This document shows positions 25,031-33,849 of a stretch of DNA of 37,792 bases, piece after piece; position 1 is the stretch's first letter; the number at the start of each line of letters is the position of its first letter. Source of the stretch: a virus. A program made the translations under genes and the position numbers. The stretch is from positions 1-37,792 of IMG/VR virus record IMGVR_UViG_3300001450_000099, one strand, 5' to 3'. The notes beneath the pieces were generated by a model, which worked only from the letters and a program-made list of their open reading frames with translations, had not been told where the DNA came from and did not search any database.

Positions 25031-28000
25031 TTACCTCATTCCTGCCTTTCTTCTTTCCTTCTGCTCTTCCCTCCTTCTTTTCCACTTTTTGTTTGCCTCT
25101 TTTTTTTCTTCTGGCGTCTTCTTTTCCCAATTTTTTCTATTTGTTTCAATCAGGCGATCTTGCATATTGCCGCTTCTTGACTCTCCAAAAATAATCCCTG
25201 CTGCTATTCCTCCCCCACCAATTCCAAGTACTCCTGCTTTAAATAATACTTCTCTAAATTCTTTCTTTACTCTTTTTTCTGTATAGTGATATTGATTTAA
25301 CAAATCTTTTATTCTTTTTATTTCTTCACTAGATTGAAAATTTGCTGACGATAATTCATGTTCAATATTACGTGTATCGTCCTTCAAATCAGATATATTT
25401 CTATAAAAAGAATCGTATTCTTCTAAATTTAATATAGGACGAATAGCGTTTTTTATACTAGAACTTTCTGCATAAGAAAATAAATCTTTATTTACACTAG
25501 AAAAAGTTCCAGGACCAAGTTTAGTAGGATCAAAGTCTCTTCCTATGTTTGTAGGTTTTAGAATCTTAGTTAATTTTATTCTATCTTTATTTAAAATTAA
25601 TCTTTCCGAAGCTTTAGCTATTTCGCTTTCTCTACCATAAGTATAATCTTTTTGCATTCCGTATCCATCCCAGTAATTTCTTAATATAAAATTTCCTAGT
25701 CCTCTGTTATAATTATACGCTAATCCTTCTGGAGATCCTGCTCTTAAAAAATCGGCTTGATCTTTGTTTTTTATAAATTTATTTACTTCAGAAGATGATT
25801 CAATGTCGAAAGCCTGATTACTACTATTAATATTTACAATTGATTTCTTTGCTTTTTCCCAGTTTTTAAGAGTTTCTACCATTCCTTTCTTTACTCCCGA
25901 AGAAATTGATTTATCTGCTTCTATATTTTTTATAATACTAGCATAATCATTTTTAGGTAATTGACTCTTGGCATAAGGAATTTTTTGTTTCATAAATCCT
26001 AGAGCACTTATACCTGTTAAATTATCTAGTTCGGGAGAATGAATTTCTATACTTCCATACGTACCTTTGTTCCCTGCAAATCTTGATAGTATTGTATCTG
26101 GATTATTTTCCCCTGTAACTTGTCCAAATTGATCTGTCATCCCTGAATTACTTGAGTAATTGCCTGGGCCAAGTTGTCCTCCTCCTATAACATCTTGTAA
26201 TGCTTGTATTTGTTGTTCATCATTCATAGATATAGTTGCATCTCCATGTGTTCCCCTAACACTTCTTTTCCATTCACTTTTATATCTATTAATAAGCTCA
26301 TCATTTGTTAAAGCATTTCTTAAACTTTCTACATTTTCTAGTAATAAAGCCTTTCGTTCTTTTTTGTTAAAGTTTCTTAAGTCTATTATATTTTCTGCTT
26401 GACCTATAAAGCTTTCCCTTTCAGTATTCTTTGTAAATCTTTTTAAGTACCCATTTTTTAATAAAAATCCTGTAAACTCTGGATATTCTTTAGCTGTCTG
26501 TAAATAAGTAGGGTCTATTTCTCCATAAATTTGAGCCTCTGCTTCAGAAATAAGATCTCTAATATCCTCAGTTTCCTTAATTGCATTATTAGTAAATTCT
26601 TTTAGATTATTTTCTAGGTCTATTATTTCTTGCTTATTTTTTTGAACATTCTTATTATTAATTGTTCCTTTAAATGATAGTATGTCTTTTAAAGTAGGTT
26701 CTTTTATTTCAGGTAATTGAGTATTACTTGTAGAAAATAGATTACTTATTTTTGCTCTATTTTTTTCTTGCGTATCATTAGCCCTTTCTATATCTTTTAC
26801 TATAGGATTATTTTTATTTAAATCTTTCCATTCCCCACTAGCATCATCATAAAATTCAAGATCTAAAGACCTTTCGGAATTACCCTTATTTTTATCTTTT
26901 CTAGTTAAAGGATCATTTTTAAATCTAAAAGCAGTTTGTCTTTGATCGTCATATGCATTTTGAGTAAAATCTGAAGTCCAAGATCCTTTTGAATATTTCT
27001 GATACATTTCGTCTAAGGTTTCAGTAGGAAGTTCTAAAAATAAATCTGGATTATTTCCTTCAGCTTCTAGCTCTGCCATATTATTTTTTATCCAATCAGA
27101 TTTAGATAGTATAAATCCGTATTCTTTAAGTTGTTTTATATCATCCGCAGTCTTTAATTCAAAATTATCATAAAGTTCAGTAGCACCACTATAATCAAAA
27201 AATCCAGTAGCGGTAGTATTTGTTTTAGAATTTATTCTATTTATATTAGTCTTATCTCCATCATAATTAAAACCTTTTACTCCATATTTTTTTATTTTAT
27301 TTAAATTATGTGGAATACTTCCTATATTAAAATATTGATATTCAGATTTAGGAGCTTCTATTTTATTATCTATAATATGTTTAAAGATAGATTTTTGTCC
27401 TGCCTTATAATCAAATACAGGTTCTTCTGCGTTTGCATCTGTTGTCCATTTCCCTGGCCGAACAAAAGCTTTTTGTTTAGTATGTGAATTTGTTAATTTT
27501 TCTAACTCCCGCCCTGGTGTTCCTAAAGCCTTATAGTTTAAATTTATATTTCCTCTATATAAATCTACAGGATATCCTAGTTTTCTGAGTTCATCATGTA
27601 TATAAATATTTTCTGCATGATTCACACTTTTATTTATTATATCTTGTTTAAATTCATTTATCTCTAATCCTAACTTTTGCTTCATTTTTAAAAAGTAGTT
27701 TCCGTATGACTGTATATCTTCCTTATTTTCTATTTTTTGATTTAAAAAATCACTCCTAGTTTTTAGATCGTGTGCTTGGGTTAACATTTCTCCTCGCCCC
27801 CCTTTCATAAACCTTTCCCCTTCTCCTATCTCCGCCTCAATTCCTTCTTTTATTTCACTAAGAGATATATCATCTAAACTTTTATTTTTATTGTACTGTT
27901 CTACTAGTTTAATCCCTAAACCCTGTCCACTATAAGTTTTATCATTTATATCACTATATATTCTTTTATCTTTTACCCAATCTTTAGTTTCTTCTAGTAG

Positions 28001-31000
28001 TTTTTTCTTGTTTAAATTATAATCAATACTTTTCTGGATAAACTCTTTATCTCCAGATAAATATGGTTTATCTTTTATTATATCAGATAAAGGCTTAGTA
28101 AAATTATTTTCTATATTATTTAAACTACTATTATATTTAGTAGAAGAGTCAATATAATTAGTTTTTGGTTTCTTAGCTGTACGTTTTCCTTTTTTTCCTC
28201 TTCCTAGTAATCCGAATAAACCTGCTGCGGTAGCTTCTCCATCTCCATCATTTAAATAATCGTAAAGAAAAGCTCCTGTAGAGCCTGCCCCTACTAATGA
28301 GCTTTTTAGATTTCCATAATTAAATTCATTTTTTGTAGTAGCTTTTGATTTTTTTACAGGTTGAGATATTGTTAAGTCTAAATCAAAACCTTTTGTTCCT
28401 TTTCCATAATCACTTTTTACATTATATAATCCTTGATTTCCTAATAAAATTTCATTTTCTAATACATATCTATTATAAGGACTAAGTTGAGGACTATTAT
28501 AATGAAGTATATTTTGCCCTGGCTTAAGTCCTATTTGCATTGTGGTTTCTCCAAATAAACTTTTTCCTTGATCTCCCATTGCTGTTGTTTGTGGAGTTAT
28601 GTCTTCTAATCCTTTTCCTTTACTTGTAGACATAAAAGGTTGATCTGCTCTAAATCTCATCCCTTCTTTTAAATCTGAAGTCCACATTGGTGATGAATTT
28701 ATATCAAAACCTTTTCCTTGTCCTTTTGGAGTGTAAACTGTTCCAGGTTGTAACATATAATCATTAAATCTTCTGCCTACAGACAGAGGTTCGACTAAGC
28801 TTGTTTTTCCAATTGCTCCTGTTAATTTTTGGGCCATCGGGTTAAATATGGCAGGACCTTGATTTAGACTGTATAAAGATCCTAAAACATTATTCATTGG
28901 CTTATTAAATCCATGATTATATAATCCCGCAGCTGTTAATTGTTGTGGAGTATATTCAGTATTTAGTAATCCTTGTTGTTGGTTAAATGCCTTTTCATCT
29001 GCTAATGCCATTTTTCTATAAGGTTCTTCCCTTTTAAAATTTTTCATAGCAATAGTCCGTCCTTTTATTAAAGATTTATTATAAGGATGTGCAAAATATG
29101 CTTCTGGATGTTGCATTTGTAATTGCGAATTAATAAAATGTTCATATGCTATTCCCGATCCGTGTTGATTTTCTAGAGCTTTTTGCGCTTCTTGAAACTC
29201 CGTAAGTGGATATTTTTGCATTAAGTCCCTTGTAGCATTTACAACTACTTCTTCACTTAGTCCTGGAAATTCATAAATTTGATTTTGTAATAATTGATCA
29301 ATTTCCTGGTTACCTGTATTCCAAGATGGCTTAGGCATATAACCATCATAAACTAATGGTTCTTCTTCAAGCGGGACTTTGGTTTTAACTTCTTTATTTT
29401 TTACTTGTTCTGCAACTTTAGGATCTATTTTAATAGGAGAACCTTGAGTAAGATTTGCCATGTAGTTTTTATACCCTATAGATTGTTGTGTTGGGGAGGC
29501 TGCTTGTTCAAATACTTCTTTACTCTGATCTCCGAAAATAGGTTTATAATTGCTTTTGCCTCCTGTGATTTGGCCCATAGCTTCTGGCGTAAAGAATGGA
29601 TTTCCTTCGTTTTGTTTTCTTATGTCAAAGTTTTTTCCTTTGCTTACTATTTCTTGAGTTGCTTTATTGGCATCATAAACTCCCGATCTAGGTCCTAATG
29701 TTAGGCTTCCCTCTCCTATATTAAATTTAGCAGCATTATTTTTAAGTCCAGGTAATAAATTTCCTAAGAAGGTAGGTTCTGAAACTAATTCTTGCCATTT
29801 TAATGTCTTATCTGCTGTAGTAGCATTAGGATTTTGTTCTGCCCACTTTTCAAACATATCCTTTTCTACTCCATATTCTTTTTTAGGAGTAATCCCCTTA
29901 ATTCTGTCTGACCATCTAGACTGCCAGCTAGGATCTACATATTGACTAGGCTTAGAAATTTTACTACTTAAATCATATGTTAAATCTTCTCCACTTTTTA
30001 CTTTTTGATATTGTTTCAGTGCTCTACTTCCTTTTCCAAAAACTCCTTTTGCTCCTAATGCTGTGAATCCAAGGTTAAGGTAATCCATTCCTGTAGGTTT
30101 TTCTATACCCATTGCCCCTCTTAAAGATTCGGAGTCATCTGATAATCCTGTTAATAAGTGCGCACCAGCATTTACTCCTGATGGAAGTATATGGGTCCAC
30201 ATGTCAATTTCAGGCGCTATGGATGCTAGTTTTGGAATTACACTTGTAGAAGATGTTCCTGCAAATGGTATTAAATTCCAAGGATTAAAGGCACGTTGGC
30301 CAGCTTGTCCCGCCTCAAATATTTGTTGATTACTTGCATTTCTTAAACTAGGATCTACTCCAATTCCAGCATAATCAAAAGGATTTACTAAAGCGTCCCA
30401 TCCCATTTTTCTTAAGGTAGCATCGTCTGGCTTTGCTCTATTTTGAATGAATTTTTGATTTTGAGTAACTGCTTTGTCTACATAATTACCCATATATTTT
30501 TGGGCTAATTCTTGCTGTTGATTTTCAGCATCTTGTCGTAAATTATTTACTACATTATCTGGCAAATTTTCGTTTAAATAATTCCAATAATCCTCGGTTC
30601 CTATAGATGTAGCTTTATTAATTTTTTCAGCTACGTTACTAAAATCTTGACTTCCTGCTCCTTCTATATTTTTATATTGATTTGCGTCTAAAGCATTTGT
30701 TGTAACTTTTTCTTGTAATCCAAAATCTACATCAGGAGGAAGTATACGGTCATTTACTTTACTAGCATCGACATAGTTTTCCCATTTTTGAAGATTATCT
30801 TTAGATTTACTTTGTACTAATTTTTTAGCATTTTGTTCTGATAATGAATTAGCATTCTGCATAACATCTTGCACAGCCGTTGTGTATGCATTTTGAAACA
30901 TCTCAGTAATTCGAGGATCATTTTGTATAGACTTTTTAACTTTTTCTAAATATAAGTTTTCTAACTCATCTTGTTGTGTATATTTATTTCTATTAAAAAC

Positions 31001-31390
31001 ATCAAAATCATAATTATAAAAAGGATCATTTACTTCTTGTAGTGCTAAGTTATATGCTTCTTCTTGTATTTTTTTTATTACTGCATTATATTCAGCAAAC
31101 TCAGGACGATTATAAAAATCTTTCTTTTTATTTGGAGGATCTATTAAACCACCATCTTTGAACTTTGGTACATCTCCTGGCATGAATCCAGTGTGGTGTT
31201 TTCTGTCTTGATAAGCTTTTCCTACTATACGTTGGGGTGCTTTTGTTTTTATTAGCCCCCCTTGAGCATATTCTTCTACAGGCTCTACTGGTCCTTCTTT
31301 TTGTAGTTTTCTTAAGAAAGAAGTACGAGACCCTTTGTAACCTTTAGCTTTAAGATCACGAAATATTTCGAGTTTTTCAGAAGGAGTCAT
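25031..31390 (-). CDS. Giant virion-associated protein with ADP-ribosyltransferase-like segment
   Basis: 2119 residues between portal and scaffold. The N-terminal region has YAQGGLIKTKAP (41-52) and FKDGGLIDPP (77-86), motif types shared with the cargo protein. Residues about 865-1005 resemble an ADP-ribosyltransferase exotoxin domain: arginines 873-874, DLKEGMRFRADQPFMSTSKG with S921-T922-S923, and LENEILLGNQGLY with E978-x-E980, at spacings normal for R-S-ExE enzymes. The position where VYRG is usual reads GTVYTPKG, so the catalytic arginine is uncertain. A second segment has VDLYRG (R1279) and GKWTTD (T1316-T1317). Hydrophobic glycine-rich stretches occur near 1000-1050 and at about 2052-2071, followed by a very basic tail. 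It is probably packaged and injected. Catalysis is unproven. Confidence 0.78.
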   Translation of the reverse strand: MTPSEKLEIFRDLKAKGYKGSRTSFLRKLQKEGPVEPVEEYAQGGLIKTKAPQRIVGKAYQDRKHHTGFMPGDVPKFKDGGLIDPPNKKKDFYNRPEFAEYNAVIKKIQEEAYNLALQEVNDPFYNYDFDVFNRNKYTQQDELENLYLEKVKKSIQNDPRITEMFQNAYTTAVQDVMQNANSLSEQNAKKLVQSKSKDNLQKWENYVDASKVNDRILPPDVDFGLQEKVTTNALDANQYKNIEGAGSQDFSNVAEKINKATSIGTEDYWNYLNENLPDNVVNNLRQDAENQQQELAQKYMGNYVDKAVTQNQKFIQNRAKPDDATLRKMGWDALVNPFDYAGIGVDPSLRNASNQQIFEAGQAGQRAFNPWNLIPFAGTSSTSVIPKLASIAPEIDMWTHILPSGVNAGAHLLTGLSDDSESLRGAMGIEKPTGMDYLNLGFTALGAKGVFGKGSRALKQYQKVKSGEDLTYDLSSKISKPSQYVDPSWQSRWSDRIKGITPKKEYGVEKDMFEKWAEQNPNATTADKTLKWQELVSEPTFLGNLLPGLKNNAAKFNIGEGSLTLGPRSGVYDANKATQEIVSKGKNFDIRKQNEGNPFFTPEAMGQITGGKSNYKPIFGDQSKEVFEQAASPTQQSIGYKNYMANLTQGSPIKIDPKVAEQVKNKEVKTKVPLEEEPLVYDGYMPKPSWNTGNQEIDQLLQNQIYEFPGLSEEVVVNATRDLMQKYPLTEFQEAQKALENQHGSGIAYEHFINSQLQMQHPEAYFAHPYNKSLIKGRTIAMKNFKREEPYRKMALADEKAFNQQQGLLNTEYTPQQLTAAGLYNHGFNKPMNNVLGSLYSLNQGPAIFNPMAQKLTGAIGKTSLVEPLSVGRRFNDYMLQPGTVYTPKGQGKGFDINSSPMWTSDLKEGMRFRADQPFMSTSKGKGLEDITPQTTAMGDQGKSLFGETTMQIGLKPGQNILHYNSPQLSPYNRYVLENEILLGNQGLYNVKSDYGKGTKGFDLDLTISQPVKKSKATTKNEFNYGNLKSSLVGAGSTGAFLYDYLNDGDGEATAAGLFGLLGRGKKGKRTAKKPKTNYIDSSTKYNSSLNNIENNFTKPLSDIIKDKPYLSGDKEFIQKSIDYNLNKKKLLEETKDWVKDKRIYSDINDKTYSGQGLGIKLVEQYNKNKSLDDISLSEIKEGIEAEIGEGERFMKGGRGEMLTQAHDLKTRSDFLNQKIENKEDIQSYGNYFLKMKQKLGLEINEFKQDIINKSVNHAENIYIHDELRKLGYPVDLYRGNINLNYKALGTPGRELEKLTNSHTKQKAFVRPGKWTTDANAEEPVFDYKAGQKSIFKHIIDNKIEAPKSEYQYFNIGSIPHNLNKIKKYGVKGFNYDGDKTNINRINSKTNTTATGFFDYSGATELYDNFELKTADDIKQLKEYGFILSKSDWIKNNMAELEAEGNNPDLFLELPTETLDEMYQKYSKGSWTSDFTQNAYDDQRQTAFRFKNDPLTRKDKNKGNSERSLDLEFYDDASGEWKDLNKNNPIVKDIERANDTQEKNRAKISNLFSTSNTQLPEIKEPTLKDILSFKGTINNKNVQKNKQEIIDLENNLKEFTNNAIKETEDIRDLISEAEAQIYGEIDPTYLQTAKEYPEFTGFLLKNGYLKRFTKNTERESFIGQAENIIDLRNFNKKERKALLLENVESLRNALTNDELINRYKSEWKRSVRGTHGDATISMNDEQQIQALQDVIGGGQLGPGNYSSNSGMTDQFGQVTGENNPDTILSRFAGNKGTYGSIEIHSPELDNLTGISALGFMKQKIPYAKSQLPKNDYASIIKNIEADKSISSGVKKGMVETLKNWEKAKKSIVNINSSNQAFDIESSSEVNKFIKNKDQADFLRAGSPEGLAYNYNRGLGNFILRNYWDGYGMQKDYTYGRESEIAKASERLILNKDRIKLTKILKPTNIGRDFDPTKLGPGTFSSVNKDLFSYAESSSIKNAIRPILNLEEYDSFYRNISDLKDDTRNIEHELSSANFQSSEEIKRIKDLLNQYHYTEKRVKKEFREVLFKAGVLGIGGGGIAAGIIFGESRSGNMQDRLIETNRKNWEKKTPEEKKEANKKWKRRREEQKERRKAGMR

Positions 31391-31391
31391 T

Positions 31392-33836
31392 TTATTTACC
31401 TATAGGTTTTCTATTTAATGTTTCTCTTTTAATTTCAGTATCATCAGCCGCTTTCTTTTCTTGAATACCTAGTTGCTTTTCTTTTATACCTTGCTCTCTT
31501 TGCTTCAATTCGTAATCTTGATTTAGTTTTTGAGCCTGTTGTTGTAATTTCTGCATATCTATGTCATCTCGAATACCATTGTTATTAGCATCACGGTCCA
31601 TAGCTTTGCTTTCTGCATTAATCAAAGCAACTTCTATTTTAGTATCATTATCAAGAATTGTTTTTTCTATTTCATGCGCCTGTTTGTCTTCTCTATCCTG
31701 AGTCGCAGCTTCAATCTGTTGTTGTTGTGCTTGTTGCTGCGCTTGTTGTTGTTGTTGCTGCATTTCTTGAGCTTGTTGTTGTTCTTTTTGTCTTTGTTGT
31801 TCTTTTTCAAGTTCTGCAGACTCAATTTTTCTTCTTATGCTTGAGATAGAATCTGAAGTATAAATATCCATTAATTGGCTGAAAGAAATTTTATCGTTTT
31901 GTATCCCTGCGTGAGCAAGTTGTTTAAGTGATGATAATAATTCGTGATCTCCTCTTGTATTTGATACAAATAATCCATACTGATCTGAGGCAAATTCTTC
32001 ACCATCAACTTCAAACATTACAGTGCTTAAATCGTCTGTTATATATTGTAAAACTTTTTTCTCTTTTCTCCAAGCATGCTTTGCGGTATCAAGAAGCATA
32101 GTAAGTGCTCTTAGTTTTACATTATCGTGAATAGAAAACCATCTTTCTGTAATATGCGCAGATTGTGTTACTGCTCTTTCTACATTCCCAACTAATTCTC
32201 TATTTTCTACCTGACCTTGTCTTTGTCTGGATACGCCCGCTATTTCCCCTACTTGAGTTTCAAGATATTGTAGCATCATAATGTGTTGTTGGATATATCC
32301 TCCCATTTCTAAATCGAGAACTCTTCCTGTGGTATTAAAATTACCTGCAATTTTACCTGTGGCTGCTCCTTTTTTCCCTTCTTTGAAGTTATCAATCGGT
32401 GCCCATCCCATTACTTCTGCATAATACATCCACTTATCTAAATCCCAATCATCTGGCACTTTAGATAAATCTAATTCTGCAATTTTACCTTTAGATTTAG
32501 CAAATGCTAATTCTGTTCTATACATAAATGTATTGTACAGATATTGATAAGGTTTCATCCTATCCATTAATGATTTTGCTTTAGAATCATTAGTGGCATA
32601 GAAAGTTCCTACATAGCCTGGTCCACATTTGGACAGATTTGTCATGTTTCTAAACTGAATAGGCCTAGGTCCCATTTTTACATATATACTATCTCCGATT
32701 TTAGTACCTTCCCACCATTCATTAATCCATATCCACTCTATTTCTTCTCCTTTAGACTTATCAGCCTTGTGCTTTTCATCAACTAGCTTTGTTTGTGGGT
32801 CTCCATCTTGGTCATAATATTTTAATTCTCCTACTTTACGTCTTGATCGCCAAACAACCCTGGTTACTTTAATATTTCCTTCAGGATCATAAGCTCCTCC
32901 AAAGAATCGAGCTCCTTTAGAATTTACTTCTAATATTTGTCCGTTTTGTTCTCTAACAAAGTCAGCTACATCAAATACAGGGTTAAATCCTTCATTATTC
33001 ATAATGCCTCCTGTGCTATTAATGGCATATCCTTCTTCTATATCTGTTATTTGTTTTGGAGTTAATTCATTATAGTAATTATCTATTACTTCTCCAATAG
33101 GATCATAAGAATACTCGATAATTAAATCAGAATCTTCTATATGATGACTATCTCCACTCCTTATATTGAAAATATTTAAAGGATTACACCTACGTAATAT
33201 AGGTTCTCCTGATACGATATCTGCACAATAGATTTCTTCCGCTGCTAATAGCGCATCCATAAAGCCTGCATTAAATTTTAACTGTAAATCTTGTTCTTTA
33301 TACAGATAAGTTAAAATTCTTGTAGCATTTTCTTCTTTTAGGTCTTGATATTCGTAACTAAAATATTTATTTAATTCTTTTAATTCTTTCTGTACTGCTT
33401 CGTCATTTACCTGATCATTTTGCAAGTTATTAATAAGAGTCTGCATTATTTTATCTCTCTTTTCTGCAGATTTTTTACTTATTGCATCACTATTAACTGA
33501 CCGTACTCGCCAATCAAACCTCCTTTTAAATTCTTCACCTACTAATAAGTCTATTTTAGGATTTACTATAGGATAGTTTTGCATTTTTGCAGGAAAGCTG
33601 GCATTTCTTATGTTATATGGATTTGTAATCCTTTCGATATCCCGCTGGTCGAGTATATCATTATATAAGTCATAATTAACTTTTTTATTATACTGAGATT
33701 GCCTGATTCTGTGGTCCCTTATATTTGTAAACTCGTCAGCTGCGTCTACACAGTCCTGCATCCACTTTTTATTCTTTTGAGAAGTAGATTTTTTTTGTGC
33801 GGGAAAAAAGGTTAGATTATTTGTTGCCATATACAA
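31392..33836 (-). CDS. Portal protein
   Basis: 814 residues, directly after TerL. It has the crAss-like portal layout: N-terminal KKWMQDCVDAADEFTNIRDH; a domain with YPIVNPKIDLLVGEEFKRRF; and a stem/clip region with GRVLDLEMGGYIQQHIMMLQ followed by QVGEIAGVSRQRQGQVENRE. The last 140 residues are a Q-rich coiled coil (poly-Q about 675-708) and a charged tail. D749-x-N-x-N-G754-x-x-D757-x-x-D760 in that tail looks like a dockerin/thrombospondin-3-type calcium loop. The start could be the ATG at 33836 or the second one two codons later. The portal forms the DNA channel vertex of the capsid. Confidence 0.9.
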   Translation of the reverse strand: MYMATNNLTFFPAQKKSTSQKNKKWMQDCVDAADEFTNIRDHRIRQSQYNKKVNYDLYNDILDQRDIERITNPYNIRNASFPAKMQNYPIVNPKIDLLVGEEFKRRFDWRVRSVNSDAISKKSAEKRDKIMQTLINNLQNDQVNDEAVQKELKELNKYFSYEYQDLKEENATRILTYLYKEQDLQLKFNAGFMDALLAAEEIYCADIVSGEPILRRCNPLNIFNIRSGDSHHIEDSDLIIEYSYDPIGEVIDNYYNELTPKQITDIEEGYAINSTGGIMNNEGFNPVFDVADFVREQNGQILEVNSKGARFFGGAYDPEGNIKVTRVVWRSRRKVGELKYYDQDGDPQTKLVDEKHKADKSKGEEIEWIWINEWWEGTKIGDSIYVKMGPRPIQFRNMTNLSKCGPGYVGTFYATNDSKAKSLMDRMKPYQYLYNTFMYRTELAFAKSKGKIAELDLSKVPDDWDLDKWMYYAEVMGWAPIDNFKEGKKGAATGKIAGNFNTTGRVLDLEMGGYIQQHIMMLQYLETQVGEIAGVSRQRQGQVENRELVGNVERAVTQSAHITERWFSIHDNVKLRALTMLLDTAKHAWRKEKKVLQYITDDLSTVMFEVDGEEFASDQYGLFVSNTRGDHELLSSLKQLAHAGIQNDKISFSQLMDIYTSDSISSIRRKIESAELEKEQQRQKEQQQAQEMQQQQQQAQQQAQQQQIEAATQDREDKQAHEIEKTILDNDTKIEVALINAESKAMDRDANNNGIRDDIDMQKLQQQAQKLNQDYELKQREQGIKEKQLGIQEKKAADDTEIKRETLNRKPIGK

Positions 33837-33849
33837 TAATATTAAATTT

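Noticed and set aside
31658-31849. 63-codon plus-strand frame rich in valine and leucine (membrane-like)
   Set aside because: It is the antisense reading of the CAA/CAG glutamine repeats in the portal gene.
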